Shown one piece after another: positions 10,366 through 20,567 of a DNA stretch of 64,000 nucleotides (positions are counted from its first letter, which is position 1; the number at the start of each line of letters is the position of its first letter). Origin of the DNA: Roseococcus thiosulfatophilus (lineage in GTDB: Bacteria; Pseudomonadota; Alphaproteobacteria; Acetobacterales; Acetobacteraceae). The notes beneath the pieces were generated by a model. The model worked only from the letters and a program-made list of their open reading frames with translations, was not told the origin of the DNA and made no database searches. Both the position numbers and the translations under genes were made by a program. Location of the stretch: the NCBI RefSeq assembly GCF_017311575.1, contig NZ_JAFFQY010000011.1, positions 248,001 through 312,000 on the forward strand, written 5' to 3'.

Positions 10366-10607
10366 CCCCCGAGGCCATCCGCGCCGAAATCCTGCGCCAG
10401 ACCGCCGAGCGCGGGCCGGAGAAGTCCATCTGCCCCTCCGAGGTCGCCCGCGCGCTCGACCCCGAGGAGTGGCGCCGCCACATGACCGCCGTGCGCGGCG
10501 TGGCGGCGGTGCTCTCCGCCGAGGGCGCGGTGGACATCCTGCGCAAGGGCAAGCCCGTGCCGCCCGAGGCCATGCACGGCGTGATCCGCCTCAGGGCGCG
10601 CGGATGA
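10350..10607 (+). CDS. DUF3253 domain protein
   Basis: An 85-residue protein that matches the DUF3253 pattern: IRAEILRQTAERGPEKSICPSEVARAL, WRRHMTAVRGVAAVL, and a C-terminal DILRKGKPVPPEAMHGVIRLR. The fold is expected to be a small winged-helix-like domain; its function is not known. The ATG lies 16 bases inside the end of the PNPOx-like gene and its own TGA overlaps the ATG of the next gene (ATGA), so all three are likely translated together. Confidence 0.75.
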   Translation: MAGALTPEAIRAEILRQTAERGPEKSICPSEVARALDPEEWRRHMTAVRGVAAVLSAEGAVDILRKGKPVPPEAMHGVIRLRARG

Positions 10608-11842
10608 GCCTGCTGCGCGCCTGGCTCGGCCGGGGCGAGGCCGGGCTGCCCCCGGCCACGCCGCTGGATTTCGACCGGCTGGCGCAGCCGCGCTCGCCCA
10701 ATGCCTGCCTCGCCGCACCGGAAGGGCACCCCTGGGCGCAGCTCACCACCCCGGCCTACGCGACCCCGCCCACGGCGCTGTTCGACGCGCTGCTGGAGGT
10801 GGCGGCGGCCGAGCCCCGCACCACCCGCCGCGACATGCCGGGCGCGGGGCTGCGGGCGCAATGGGTGCAGCGCTCCGCCATGGCGAACTTCCCGGACCTG
10901 ATCCATGCCGAGGTGCGGCCCGCTGAGGCGGGGGCCACGCTGCACCTCTATTCGCACAGCCTGCTGGGCTGGTCGGACATGGGGGTGAACCGGGCGCGGG
11001 TCACGCGCTGGTTGGCGGCGCTGGCCGCGCGGCCGCTGCCGCCCTTGCCCGCCCCGGCAAGCGCCGCGCCGCCCCCGGCCCCGCCCCCCGCGCCCTCGCC
11101 CCTCGCCGTGGCGCTGGCCGGCAACGCCGCCGGGCGGCATGTGCTGGTGGCGGGCGATACGCCCTCGGCCGTGGCCGCCCTGGTGCTGCACGCGGCGAGC
11201 CATGGCGCGGCCAGCGTGCGCGCCTTTTCCACCCAACGCCCCGACGACGCGGATGGGCAATTGCGCGCGGCCGGCGCCGCGCTGGGGCTGGAGGCGGTGG
11301 CCGAGGCGCTGCTCGCCCGCGCCCGTGTCGGCACCACCGCCCAGATCGAAGGCGCCATGGACCCGCCCTGGCTGTGGTGGCTGCGCGGCAAGTGGGACGC
11401 GCCAGACCTCGCCGCGCGCCTGGGCCCGCTGGACCTGGTGGTGGACCCCGGCAACCTCGCCGCCGCCGACGACCCGGGCCACCGGCTCGCGCAGTTGCGC
11501 GGCAGCGGGGCGCGCGCACTGCTGCTGCGCTGCCTGGTGCCGCCGCCCGGCGCCGCGCCCGGCTTCGAGGCGGAGAGCCTGTGGCATGCGGCGCGGCTGG
11601 ACGCGGCGACCTCCGCCGCGCTGCACGCGCATCTGGCCGAGAGGTGGCTCGACCTGCCGCAGCTTCGCCTGCTGCCCGCCGGCATGACGCCGGAGGCCGC
11701 CCGCGCCGCCGGGATTCATGAGCCGTTCTGGTGGTTCATGGGCGCGGCCGCGCTGCGCCGCCTGCTCACCGAGGCCGGCTGGACCCCGGGCGAGGCCGCC
11801 CGCCACGGCCCCCATCTGCTGCTGACCGCCACCGCCGCATGA
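10604..11842 (+). CDS. DUF1499 domain fused to a methyltransferase-like domain
   Basis: The N-terminal part (about residues 25-145) reads like DUF1499: SPNACLAAPEGH, LLEVAAAEPRTTRRD, AQWVQRSAMANFPDLIHAEV and LHLYSHSLLGWSDMGVNRARV. An Ala/Pro-rich linker of about 25 residues follows, then a Rossmann-like C-terminal half ending in WWFMGAAALRRLLTEAGW, a late-strand pattern common in class I methyltransferases. The expected SAM-binding glycine motif is replaced by HVLVAGDTPSAVAALVL, so catalysis is doubtful. It is 412 residues long and overlaps both neighbours by four bases. Next to a double glycosyltransferase, a role in glycan or envelope modification is possible, but this is inference. Confidence 0.6.
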   Translation: MSLLRAWLGRGEAGLPPATPLDFDRLAQPRSPNACLAAPEGHPWAQLTTPAYATPPTALFDALLEVAAAEPRTTRRDMPGAGLRAQWVQRSAMANFPDLIHAEVRPAEAGATLHLYSHSLLGWSDMGVNRARVTRWLAALAARPLPPLPAPASAAPPPAPPPAPSPLAVALAGNAAGRHVLVAGDTPSAVAALVLHAASHGAASVRAFSTQRPDDADGQLRAAGAALGLEAVAEALLARARVGTTAQIEGAMDPPWLWWLRGKWDAPDLAARLGPLDLVVDPGNLAAADDPGHRLAQLRGSGARALLLRCLVPPPGAAPGFEAESLWHAARLDAATSAALHAHLAERWLDLPQLRLLPAGMTPEAARAAGIHEPFWWFMGAAALRRLLTEAGWTPGEAARHGPHLLLTATAA

Positions 11843-14061
11843 GGCGCCAGCGCATCTGCCTGCTGACGCTCGACTTCGTGGGGCCCGTGCGGAACGGCGG
11901 CATGGGCACGGCCTTCCTGGCCTGCGCCGAGGCCTTCCGCGATGCGGGGCACGAGGTCACGGTGCTCTACCCCGCCGCCTATACCGAGACGCTGCCGCTC
12001 ACCCATTGGCGCGCGCACTACGCCGCGTGCGGCATTGAGTTCGTGCCCTTGCACATGACGGGGCTGGAGAAGGAACTGGGCTACGGCGCCTGGCAATGGA
12101 TCAAGTCCCGCCAGTTCGACGCCATCCACTTCCACGAGATGCGCGGCATCGGCCATTGGCTCACGGTGGCCAAGCGCTGCGGCCTCGGCCTGCGCGACAC
12201 CGCGCTGGTCTGCCAGGTGCACAGCCCCACCCTTTGGCACTTCGCCCATTCCGGCAACTTCATGCGCCACCTGGAGGAGCTGGAACTCGACTGGATGGAG
12301 CGCAGCAGCGTCGAGGGCGCCGATGTGGTCATCGCCCCCTCGCGCTACATGCTGGCCGAGGTGGCGCGCATGGGCTGGCGCCTGCCGCCACGCCACGACG
12401 TGCTGCCCAACATGCTGCCGCAGGGCTTTCCCGCCCGCGCGCCCGAGGCGGCCACAGCGCGCCCGGTGGAGGAGCTGGTCTTCTTCGGAAGGCTGGAGGC
12501 CCGCAAGGGGCTGGACCTGTTCTGCGACGCCGTCTCGCGCCTGCAAGCCGAGGGCCGCCCCCCCGCCCGCGTCACCTTCCTGGGCAAGGTCGGCCACATG
12601 GAGCGCTGCCACGCGCTGGCCTGGCTGGCCGAGGCCACCGCCGGCTGGTCCTTCCCCTGGCAGGTGGTGAATGACCGCGATGTGGCGGGCGCGCGCGACT
12701 ACCTGTCCCAGCCCGGCCGGCTGGCCATCATCGCCTCGGCCATGGAGAACGCGCCCTATGCCGTGATCGAGTGCCTGGCCGCCGGCATCCCGCTGCTGGC
12801 GCCGGAGGTGGGCGGCATCCCGGAACTGGTGGCGGCCGAGGACCATGCGCGGCTGCTCTACCCGCGCCACCCGCGCGCGCTGGCGGCCGCCATGGGGCGC
12901 GCGCTGGAGCATGGGATGGCACCAGGCCGCGCGGCCGTGACGGCGCAGGAGGCGCGCGAGGCCTGGCTCGGCTTCCAGGGCGGGCTTTCGGTGCCGCCCG
13001 CGGCACCTGCATTGCTGCGCGACGCCCCGCCGCTCGTCTCGGTCTGCATGGGCAGCTTCAACCGGCATGACACACTGGCGGACGCGATCGCCTCCATCGA
13101 GGCGCAGACCCACCCGGCCCTCGAACTCATCCTGGTGGATGACGCCAGCACCGCGCCCGCCACCCTCGCCTTCCTGGATGCGCTGCGCCCGCGCTTCGCC
13201 GCGCGCGGCTGGAAGCTGCTGCGCAATGCCGAGAATTCCTGGCAGGGCATCACCCGCCACCACGCGGTGGACGCGGCGCAAGGCGAATTCCTGCTGTTCA
13301 TGGATGACGACAACTTCGCCTGGCCGGACGAGGTCGCGACCTTCGTGGCCGCCGCGCTCCATTCCGGCGCGGATGTGCTGAGCTGCCAGAATCAGGTCTT
13401 CCACGGCGGCGGCCGTCCGCCCCCCGCGCGCGCCACGCGGCCCGGCCGCTGGGTGCCCATCGGCCCCGCGCCGGCGGTCGGCGCCTTCGCGAACATGATG
13501 GGCGACGCCAACATGTTCATGCGCCGCGACGCCTGGGACCGGATGGGCGGCTTCACCCGTGACCGCGCCTATTTCGAGGATTGGGAGTTCCTCCAGGCCG
13601 CGGCACTGGCCGGGCTCAAGGTCGAATGCCTGCCCGAGATCCTCTACTGCTACCGCATCTGGGACGGCGCGCAGACCGCCGCCCACGCCGCGGATTTCCT
13701 CTATCGCAGCCATGCCCGCGCATTGCGTCCCACGCTGGAGGCCATGCCCGAACCGCTGCGCCCCGCGCTGCGCTTCGCCGTGGAACGGCATCTCGCCGGG
13801 ATGCAGGCGCGGCGCGAGGGGTATTGGGCGCGCGGCCTGCCCCTCTCGGGCGAGCAGACCTTGATCGGCGATTTCGCGCCCAATGGCGCCGAGGCCATGC
13901 TGGCCCTGGCCGAGGCGGTGGCGGTGGCGGGGCGGGACGAGACGGCGGCGCTGCTGGCCGAACAGGCCTGCCGCCTCTCGCCCGGCCATCCGGAGGTGAC
14001 GGCGCGCGTGGCGGCACTTCAATCGGCGCGCGCCAGCACCTCCAGCACCGCGTCGCCATAG
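11839..14061 (+). CDS. Two-domain glycosyltransferase (GT4 plus GT2)
   Basis: The 740-residue protein joins two catalytic folds. Residues 1 to about 390 are a GT-B/GT4 glycosyltransferase ([56 protein letters not shown], and [28 protein letters not shown] with the family E-x7-E). Residues from about 395 are a GT-A/GT2 domain ([55 protein letters not shown]). It probably builds a cell-surface glycan. ATG 11839 overlaps the previous stop. Its last 43 bases overlap the convergent recQ. Confidence 0.88.
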   Translation: MRRQRICLLTLDFVGPVRNGGMGTAFLACAEAFRDAGHEVTVLYPAAYTETLPLTHWRAHYAACGIEFVPLHMTGLEKELGYGAWQWIKSRQFDAIHFHEMRGIGHWLTVAKRCGLGLRDTALVCQVHSPTLWHFAHSGNFMRHLEELELDWMERSSVEGADVVIAPSRYMLAEVARMGWRLPPRHDVLPNMLPQGFPARAPEAATARPVEELVFFGRLEARKGLDLFCDAVSRLQAEGRPPARVTFLGKVGHMERCHALAWLAEATAGWSFPWQVVNDRDVAGARDYLSQPGRLAIIASAMENAPYAVIECLAAGIPLLAPEVGGIPELVAAEDHARLLYPRHPRALAAAMGRALEHGMAPGRAAVTAQEAREAWLGFQGGLSVPPAAPALLRDAPPLVSVCMGSFNRHDTLADAIASIEAQTHPALELILVDDASTAPATLAFLDALRPRFAARGWKLLRNAENSWQGITRHHAVDAAQGEFLLFMDDDNFAWPDEVATFVAAALHSGADVLSCQNQVFHGGGRPPPARATRPGRWVPIGPAPAVGAFANMMGDANMFMRRDAWDRMGGFTRDRAYFEDWEFLQAAALAGLKVECLPEILYCYRIWDGAQTAAHAADFLYRSHARALRPTLEAMPEPLRPALRFAVERHLAGMQARREGYWARGLPLSGEQTLIGDFAPNGAEAMLALAEAVAVAGRDETAALLAEQACRLSPGHPEVTARVAALQSARASTSSTASP

Positions 14062-15818
14062 CGTTCCAGCTTGCTTTCGCCCACGCCCGGAACGCCGCGC
14101 AGCTCCGACAGGCTGCCGGGGCGGCGGGCCGCGATCTCGCCCAGCGTGGCGTCGTGGAAGATGACATAGGCCGGCACGCCCTGGGCGCGCGCCTCGGATT
14201 TGCGCCAGTCGCGCAGGGCGGCGAAGAGCGGGTCGCCTTCCTCCACGGGCGCGCGGTCGGCGCGGGGGCGGGCATGGCGGGGGCCGAGGTTGGGGGCCTC
14301 GCGCAGCATCAGCCGCTGCTCGCCGCGCAGGATGGGGCGGGCGGCCTCGGTGGCGACCAGCTCGCCATGGTTCTCGACGCGCACATCCAGGGCACCCGAG
14401 GCCACCAATTGCCGCGCCACGCCGCGCCAGGTGCCCTCCGGCAGGTCGCTGCCCACGCCGAAGGTGGGCAGCTGGTCATGGCCATGCTGGGCCACCTTGT
14501 CCGTCAGGCGGCCGCGCAGCACGTCCACGAGGTGCCCGAGGCCGAAGCGCCCCCCGGTGCGGACAGCCGCACTCAGCAGTTTTTGGGCTGCGACCGTCGC
14601 ATCGGAAAGTTTCGGCGGGGCGGCGCAGACGTCGCAATTGCCGCAGTCTTCGGAAAGATCCTCGCCAAAGCAGCGCAGCAGCACGCGGCGGCGGCAGGTG
14701 GCGGCCTCGGCGATGCCCACCATGGCGTCCAGCCGCGCGCGCTCGATGCGCTTCTGGTCGTCGCTCGCCGGGCTTTCCTGGATGCGGTGGCGGGCCAGCG
14801 CGATGTCGCCCGGCCCGTAGAGCAGCAGGGCGCGCGCCGGCAGCCCGTCGCGGCCCGCGCGGCCGATCTCCTGGTACCAGCCCTCCGGCCCCTGCGGCAA
14901 AGCGAGATGCGCCACGAAGCGCACATCCGGCCGGTCTATCCCCATGCCGAAGGCGATGGTGGCGCACATGATGACGGCGTCGCCGCGCGCGAAGCGGTGA
15001 TGCGCGTCCCGCCGCGCCGCGCTGTCCATGCCGGCATGGTAGGCCGCGGCGTCATGGCCATCGGCGCGCAGCCAGTCGGCCGTCTGCTCGGCGCGGGCGC
15101 GGGTGCCGCAATAGACGATGCCGGCGCCGGTGCCATGGATGGCGGTGCGGAGAAAGGCGCGCAGCTGGGCGCGCTCCTGCTCGCGCGGTTCGGCGGCCAG
15201 GTGGATGTTCGGGCGGTCGAAGCTCGCGCGGAACACCGGGTCTTCCCGCAGGCCGAGCTGCCCGCGAATGTCCTCCACCGTGCGCGCATCGGCGGTGGCG
15301 GTGAGAGCGAGGCGCGGCACGCCCGGAAAGGTGTCGCGCAGGAAGGAGAGGGCGCGGTATTCCGGCCGGAAGTGATGGCCCCATTGGCTGATGCAATGCG
15401 CCTCGTCCACCGCGAAGAGGGCGATGGGCAGTTCGGCCAGCCGCTCGATCATGCCGTCCATCGCCAGCCGCTCGGGCGAGACGTAGAGCAGCTTCAGCGA
15501 ACCGTCGAAGACGCCGCGCCAGATCGCGCGGCGGTCATGCTCGTCCAGGTCCGAATGCAGCGCGGCGGCGGCCACCCCCTGCTGGCGGAGCGCCGAGACC
15601 TGGTCCTCCATCAGCGCGATCAGCGGCGAGACGACCACCGCCAGCCCGTCGCGGCACAGCGCCGGCACCTGGAAGCAGAGCGACTTGCCCCCGCCCGTGG
15701 GCATGAGGACGAGGCCGCTGCCACCCTCCATCACATGCGCCACGATCTCGGCCTGGCGGCCGCGGAAGCCGGGGTGGCCGAAGACCTCGTGGAGAACCTG
15801 CGCCGGGTCGCGCGGCAT
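14019..15818 (-). CDS. recQ: ATP-dependent DNA helicase RecQ
   Basis: The 599-residue protein has Walker [17 protein letters not shown], motif Ia [17 protein letters not shown] box [18 protein letters not shown], motif III LTATA, motif [15 protein letters not shown], the zinc-binding cysteine set of the RecQ-Ct domain ([14 protein letters not shown] and CGNCDVC), a winged-helix region, and a C-terminal HRDC domain ([11 protein letters not shown]...YVIFHDATL). It is a 3'-5' helicase for recombination and fork repair. The start overlaps by one base the stop of the OmpA-like gene upstream (TAATG), so the two are translationally coupled. Confidence 0.96.
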   Translation of the reverse strand: MPRDPAQVLHEVFGHPGFRGRQAEIVAHVMEGGSGLVLMPTGGGKSLCFQVPALCRDGLAVVVSPLIALMEDQVSALRQQGVAAAALHSDLDEHDRRAIWRGVFDGSLKLLYVSPERLAMDGMIERLAELPIALFAVDEAHCISQWGHHFRPEYRALSFLRDTFPGVPRLALTATADARTVEDIRGQLGLREDPVFRASFDRPNIHLAAEPREQERAQLRAFLRTAIHGTGAGIVYCGTRARAEQTADWLRADGHDAAAYHAGMDSAARRDAHHRFARGDAVIMCATIAFGMGIDRPDVRFVAHLALPQGPEGWYQEIGRAGRDGLPARALLLYGPGDIALARHRIQESPASDDQKRIERARLDAMVGIAEAATCRRRVLLRCFGEDLSEDCGNCDVCAAPPKLSDATVAAQKLLSAAVRTGGRFGLGHLVDVLRGRLTDKVAQHGHDQLPTFGVGSDLPEGTWRGVARQLVASGALDVRVENHGELVATEAARPILRGEQRLMLREAPNLGPRHARPRADRAPVEEGDPLFAALRDWRKSEARAQGVPAYVIFHDATLGEIAARRPGSLSELRGVPGVGESKLERYGDAVLEVLARAD

Positions 15819-16228
15819 TATTGGCGGGCGAGGCGGATCTCGACGCGGCGGCTCTCGATCGGCGCGGCCTCGAAGGGCACGGGGCCGCGGGGCACGACGA
15901 AGATGCGGTCCCCCGCCACGCCGGCTTCGCGCAGCAGATCCGCCACATGGCGGGCGCGGCGGTCCGACAGCTCGCGGTTGAAGGCGACACCACCGGCGGG
16001 GCCGGCATAGCCGAAGACGTTCACGCGGGCATAGGGGTGGCGGGCGGCGGCGCGGGCCGCGCTGCGGACCACGGCGCGGCCGGCATCGTCCAGGGTGTCG
16101 CCGTCAATGGTGAAGAAGACGACGTCCACCGGCTCGTCTTCCAGGCGCCGCCCGGTGAGGTTGTTGAAGCTCTCGCAGCCCGCGAGGATCAGGGGGGCGG
16201 CGGCGGTCAGGAGCATGCGGCGGCGCAT
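15818..16228 (-). CDS. OmpA-family lipoprotein
   Basis: A 136-residue protein with a lipobox signal ([14 protein letters not shown], lipidated cysteine about residue 18) followed by an OmpA-like peptidoglycan-binding domain: [55 protein letters not shown]. It would anchor in a membrane and bind peptidoglycan non-covalently, as Pal-like proteins do; it is shorter than Pal and not beside tol genes. ATG 16228 has GGAGAGA at good distance. It is upstream of recQ on the same strand, with a one-base overlap. Confidence 0.82.
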   Translation of the reverse strand: MRRRMLLTAAAPLILAGCESFNNLTGRRLEDEPVDVVFFTIDGDTLDDAGRAVVRSAARAAARHPYARVNVFGYAGPAGGVAFNRELSDRRARHVADLLREAGVAGDRIFVVPRGPVPFEAAPIESRRVEIRLARQ

Positions 16229-16284
16229 GGCGATTCTCTCCGGGGGGGATGGAAGGTTATCCGTCCAGCAACCCTGGCCCCGCG

Positions 16285-17931
16285 TCAACCAGCGGCTGGT
16301 AACAGCCTCCCCCCCGCCAGGCGCAGGACGCGGTCCAGCGGCTCCACCCCGGTCAGTTCATGGGTCAGCAGCAGCAGGGAACGCCCCTCGCAGGCGGTGC
16401 CGAGCGTCACCAGGAAGGAGCGCGCGGCCTCGGCATCCAGCCCGGCGGTGGGCTCGTCCAGGATCAGGATGTCGGCGGGCGGCAGCAGGGCGCGGGCGAG
16501 GGCGATGCGCCGCGCCTCCCCGCCCGAGAAGCGGGCGCCGCCCTCGCCGCAGAGTGTTTCCAGCCCCTCGGGCAGGCCGCGCACGAACTCGCCCACCCCC
16601 GCCTTGGCCAAGGCGCGCCAGAGCGCCGCATCGGGCGCGCCGGGGGCGGCGAGACGGAGGTTGTTGGCGATGCTGTCGTCGAACAGCCGGGCATCCTGGG
16701 CAAGATAGGCGATGCGGGCACGCAGCGCGGGCGCGGCCAGCGTGGCGATGTCGGCCCCGCCCAGCGTGATCCGCCCGCCCTGGGGCGCCGCGAACTTCAT
16801 CAGCAGCGCGGCGATGCTGGACTTGCCGGCCCCCGAAGGCCCCAGGATGGCCAGCCGCTCGGCGGGGCGCAGGGTCAGGTCCAGCCCCTCCAGCACGGGC
16901 GGCATGCCCGCGCGCCAGCCGAAGCGCACGCCCTCGAAGCGCAGCTCCCGCCCCTCGGGCATGGCGGCGGGGGTGGTGGGCTCGGCCACGGGGGGCGCGG
17001 TGTCGGTGGTTTCGAAGAGGCGGCGCGCGCCGGCGCCGGCGGTGGCGAGCGCCGCGCCCGCGCGGGGCATCAGCCCCAGCATCTCAAGTGCGGCGATGCC
17101 CAGGAACAGCGCCAGCACGGCCAGCGCCGCGCCCGCCGTGCCGGCCCAGAGCCCCCAGGCCAGGCCGCCCAGCAGGGCGAGTTGCGTCAATGTCTGCCCC
17201 AGCGCGCCGGCCATGGCGCCGCGCGCCACCAGGCGGCGCTGGGCGCGCATCATGGCGGCATCGGCGGTGGCCAGGCGGCGGGCGGCGGCGGGTTCGGCAT
17301 TGGCGGCCAGCGTGTCCTCCAGCCCGGCCAGAGGGTCCACGGCGGCGGCGCGCATCTCGCCGCGGCGGGCGGCGGCCTCGGTGGCGGCGCGGGCGGCGGC
17401 GGGGGCCAAGGCGAGCGGCAGCACCAGCGCCAGCAGCAGCGGCAGGGCCATCAGCAGCAGCAGCCAGGGCTCGGCGCCCAGCAGGATGGCGATGGCCAGC
17501 ACGGCGGCGAGCGCGCCGGCCGCCGGCACCACGGCGCCCAAATAGAAGCGGTCCAGCGCGTCCACATCCGCGATCAGCCGCCCCAAAAGGTCGCCCGAGC
17601 CACCCATGCCGATGCCACCCGGGCGGCGTTCGGCCAGGCGGCGGAAGAACCAGACGCGGGTGTCGGCCAGCGCCCGGAAGGCCGCGTCATGGCTCGCCAT
17701 GCGCTCCCACCAGCGGGTGGCGGGGCGGATCAGCACAAAGGGCCGCAGCCAGAGCAGGGCCGCGATCCCCAGCAGCCCGCCGCCCGTGACGCCGGCCGCA
17801 ACCCCCTTGCCCGCCAGGGTCATGAGCGCGATGCCGGACAACGCCGAGACCATGGCGATGCCCAGCCCCGCGACCAGCGCGGTCCAGCGCGACCGCCACA
17901 GCCGCGCCACCCGCCACAGATCACTCCACAT
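16285..17931 (-). CDS. cydC: Thiol reductant ABC exporter subunit CydC
   Basis: The 548-residue protein has an ABC transporter transmembrane domain (about six helices in residues 1-310) and a C-terminal ATPase with Walker A LGPSGAGKSS, a signature region ARFSGGEARRIALARALL and Walker B ILILDEPTAGLD. The pair with the gene upstream, and RSRWTALVAGLGIAMVSALSGIALMTLA at the N-terminus, fit CydC. CydDC exports cysteine and glutathione to the periplasm and is needed for cytochrome bd and c assembly. ATG 17931 lies inside the end of cydD (11-base overlap). No cytochrome bd genes are in the window. Confidence 0.88.
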   Translation of the reverse strand: MWSDLWRVARLWRSRWTALVAGLGIAMVSALSGIALMTLAGKGVAAGVTGGGLLGIAALLWLRPFVLIRPATRWWERMASHDAAFRALADTRVWFFRRLAERRPGGIGMGGSGDLLGRLIADVDALDRFYLGAVVPAAGALAAVLAIAILLGAEPWLLLLMALPLLLALVLPLALAPAAARAATEAAARRGEMRAAAVDPLAGLEDTLAANAEPAAARRLATADAAMMRAQRRLVARGAMAGALGQTLTQLALLGGLAWGLWAGTAGAALAVLALFLGIAALEMLGLMPRAGAALATAGAGARRLFETTDTAPPVAEPTTPAAMPEGRELRFEGVRFGWRAGMPPVLEGLDLTLRPAERLAILGPSGAGKSSIAALLMKFAAPQGGRITLGGADIATLAAPALRARIAYLAQDARLFDDSIANNLRLAAPGAPDAALWRALAKAGVGEFVRGLPEGLETLCGEGGARFSGGEARRIALARALLPPADILILDEPTAGLDAEAARSFLVTLGTACEGRSLLLLTHELTGVEPLDRVLRLAGGRLLPAAG

Positions 17932-19585
17932 GCGACACCGCCATGCGCCCGGCGCCCAGTTCCAGCACCCGGCCCGACAGCCCGCGCAGCTGTGGCGAAT
18001 GGGTGGCGATGATGGCCGTGCGCCCGGCGCAGAGGCGGGCAATGGACTCCATCACTTCCGCCTCCGTGCCGGGGTCGAGCGCGGTGGTGGGCTCGTCCAG
18101 CAGGATGAGGGGGGCGTCGCGCAGGAAGGCCCGGGCCAGCGCCACGCGCTGGCGCTGCCCGCCGGAGAGGCCATAGCCCCCCTCGCCCACCTCGGTGTCC
18201 AGGCCCTTCGGCAGGCGGCGGGCGAAGGACATGACGCGGGCGGCTTCCGCGGCGCGGGTGATCTCGGCCTCGGTGGCGTCGGGGCGGGCAAGGGCGATGT
18301 TCTCGCGCAGCGTGCCCTGGAACAGGTGGGCGCGCTGGCCGACATAGGCGCTGAGGCGGCGCAGCTCGGCGGGCTTGAGGCGCGTCGCGTCCTGCCCGTT
18401 CAGCGCGATGCGGCCCGAAGTGGGGCGCGCGAAGCCCATCAGCAGCTTCAGCACCGAGGATTTCCCGCTGCCCGAGGGGCCCACCAGCAGCAGCGTCTCG
18501 CCGGGGCTGACGGCGAAGGTCAGGCGGTCCAGGGCGGGCTTGGGGTTGCCCTCATAGCGCAGCGCCACCTCGGTGAAGGCCACCGTCACGCGCGGCGGCA
18601 TGGATTCCAGCAGCAGGCCCTCGGCCGGTGGGGCCTCCAGCAGGGGCGCGAGGTCGGCGGCCGCCCCGCGCGCCGACATGGCCTCGTGATAGGCCTGGGA
18701 GAAGGTCCGCAGCGGCTGGAAGAAGGCCGGCACCAGCAGGATGCAGAAGATGGCCGCCACCGGGTCCGTGTGGTTCGCGCCCAGATGCGCCCCATGCCGC
18801 CAGGCGAGGTAGGCGATGGTGCCGGCCGCCAGCAATTCCAGCACGGTGGTCGAGAGGAAGGCCACGCGCAGCACGCGCATGGTGCGGGTGCGGAATTCCT
18901 CGGCGACCTGGCCGAGGTGCCGCGCCTCGTCCTCGGCGCGGTTGAACTGCACGAGGGTGGAGAGGCCCCGCAGCCGGTCCACGAAGCGGCCCGAGAGGCG
19001 GCCCAGCACGTCCATCTGGCGCCGGCTCTCGCGCGCGGCGCCGATGCCGGTCACGGCCATGCCCACCGGCACCAGCAGGCCCATCACCAGCAGGACCAGC
19101 GCCGTGACCCAGTCGGCCCAGGCGGCCACCAGGATGATGGTGGCGGGTGCGAGGATGGCCAGCGCCACCGCGGGCAGCCAGCGGGCGAAGAAACCGTCCA
19201 GCGCCTCCACGCGGTCCACCAGCAGGGTCGCCTTCTCGCCCACGCCGCGCTTGTCGTCGGGGCCCAGTTCCAACAGGCGGGCGAAGAGGGCGGTGCGGAG
19301 GCTGGCGCGCGCCGCCTCGCCCGCCCGGTTCTGCGCGGCCTCCTGCGCCATGCCGAGCCCGGCCATGGCCAACACGAGAAGTGCCGCCACGCCCAGATCC
19401 TCCCAGCCGCCCGCCGCGAAGCCCAGCAGCGTGGCCAGCACCCGCGCGATGAGGAAGGCAAGGCCCACCGAGCACAGGGTCGAGGCCAGGCCGAGCGCGA
19501 CCGGCAACGCCACGCGCCCCCGCTGGGCGCGCGCCTGCCGCATGAGCCAGGCCGACGCCGCGCGGCCATTCGAAGGCGATTCCAT
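17921..19585 (-). CDS. cydD: Thiol reductant ABC exporter subunit CydD
   Basis: A 554-residue half-transporter: membrane domain in about residues 20-320, then ATPase domain with Walker A VGPSGSGKSSVLKLL, signature YGLSGGQRQRVALARAFL and Walker [13 protein letters not shown]. The motif RFVDRLRGLSTLVQFNRAEDE in the membrane domain is typical of CydD. It works as a heterodimer with CydC encoded immediately downstream. ATG 19585 is the best guess; the ribosome-binding site is poor and the frame stays open to an ATG at 19654. It is divergent from the deacetylase gene. Confidence 0.88.
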   Translation of the reverse strand: MESPSNGRAASAWLMRQARAQRGRVALPVALGLASTLCSVGLAFLIARVLATLLGFAAGGWEDLGVAALLVLAMAGLGMAQEAAQNRAGEAARASLRTALFARLLELGPDDKRGVGEKATLLVDRVEALDGFFARWLPAVALAILAPATIILVAAWADWVTALVLLVMGLLVPVGMAVTGIGAARESRRQMDVLGRLSGRFVDRLRGLSTLVQFNRAEDEARHLGQVAEEFRTRTMRVLRVAFLSTTVLELLAAGTIAYLAWRHGAHLGANHTDPVAAIFCILLVPAFFQPLRTFSQAYHEAMSARGAAADLAPLLEAPPAEGLLLESMPPRVTVAFTEVALRYEGNPKPALDRLTFAVSPGETLLLVGPSGSGKSSVLKLLMGFARPTSGRIALNGQDATRLKPAELRRLSAYVGQRAHLFQGTLRENIALARPDATEAEITRAAEAARVMSFARRLPKGLDTEVGEGGYGLSGGQRQRVALARAFLRDAPLILLDEPTTALDPGTEAEVMESIARLCAGRTAIIATHSPQLRGLSGRVLELGAGRMAVSHVE

Positions 19586-19679
19586 CCCTTGGGTTCTTAA
19601 GGGAATCGCGCCCGCCGCGCCATGTCTTGCGGCACCTGCTTCCCCTTGCGACATGAACGGGAGATGAAGGGGGACACAG

Positions 19680-20567
19680 ATGCTGCCCAGCCATGGCCGC
19701 TATGACTACCTGCCCTGGGCCCAGCGCCCGCGTGAGTCCTGGCCGGGTGGGCGGAAGCTGGCCGTCTATCTCGGCGTCAACCTGGAGCATTTCGCCTTCG
19801 GCGAGGGGCTGGGTGCGGAACTGGCCCCCGGCGGGCCGCAGCCGGACATCCTGAACTATGCCTGGCGCGACTATGGCAACCGGGTGGGCGCCTGGCGGTT
19901 GCTGCAGATGCTCGACGAGTTGTCCCTGCCCGCCACAGTGCTGCTGAACAGCGCCATGTATGACTACGCGCCGGACCTCGTGGCCGCGCATCGTGCGCGC
20001 GGCGACGAGATCGCGGGCCATGGCCGCACCAACAGCGAGCGCCAATCCATCCTGCCCGAGGCCGAGGAAGCGGCGCTGATCGCGGAGAGCACCGCCGCCA
20101 TCACGCAGCATGAGGGCGCGGCGCCACGCGGCTGGCTTTCGCCCTGGATCGCGGAAAGCCGGGTCACGCCCGACCTGCTGGCCGAGGCCGGATACCGCTA
20201 CACGCTCAACTGGTGCATGGACGACCAGCCCGTCTGGATGCGCACGCGCGCCGGCCGACTGCTCTCCATCCCCTACCCGCAGGAGGCGAACGACATTCCC
20301 TCCATCGTGGGCCGCAAGGATGGGGCGGAGCAGTTCGCGGACCTGATCATCGAGGATTTCTCCGAGCGCATGCGCCAGGTGGCCGATGGGCTGCCGCAGG
20401 TCATGGGCATCGCGCTGCACCCCTATATCGTCGGCCAGCCCTACCGGCTGCGCGCGCTGCGACGGGCGCTGAACGTCATCGCCGCGCAGCGCGACGCGGT
20501 CTGGATCACCACCGCCGGCGCCATCCACGACCATTGCATGACCTGGCCAGAAGGAAGCCTGCGATGA
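19680..20567 (+). CDS. Polysaccharide deacetylase / allantoinase (PuuE)-like protein
   Basis: The 295-residue protein follows the NodB-homology fold: LAVYLGVNLEHFAFGEG, DYGNRVGAWRLLQMLDE, PATVLLNSAMYDYAPDLVAAHRARGDEIAGHGRTNSERQ, GWLSPWIAESRVTPDLLAEAGYRYTLNW and ALHPYIVGQPYRLRALRRAL. This subgroup covers putative allantoinases and amide hydrolases more than true chitin deacetylases; the substrate is not determined. AAGGGGGA precedes the ATG at good distance. The next gene (lipocalin) overlaps its stop by four bases. Confidence 0.78.
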   Translation: MLPSHGRYDYLPWAQRPRESWPGGRKLAVYLGVNLEHFAFGEGLGAELAPGGPQPDILNYAWRDYGNRVGAWRLLQMLDELSLPATVLLNSAMYDYAPDLVAAHRARGDEIAGHGRTNSERQSILPEAEEAALIAESTAAITQHEGAAPRGWLSPWIAESRVTPDLLAEAGYRYTLNWCMDDQPVWMRTRAGRLLSIPYPQEANDIPSIVGRKDGAEQFADLIIEDFSERMRQVADGLPQVMGIALHPYIVGQPYRLRALRRALNVIAAQRDAVWITTAGAIHDHCMTWPEGSLR

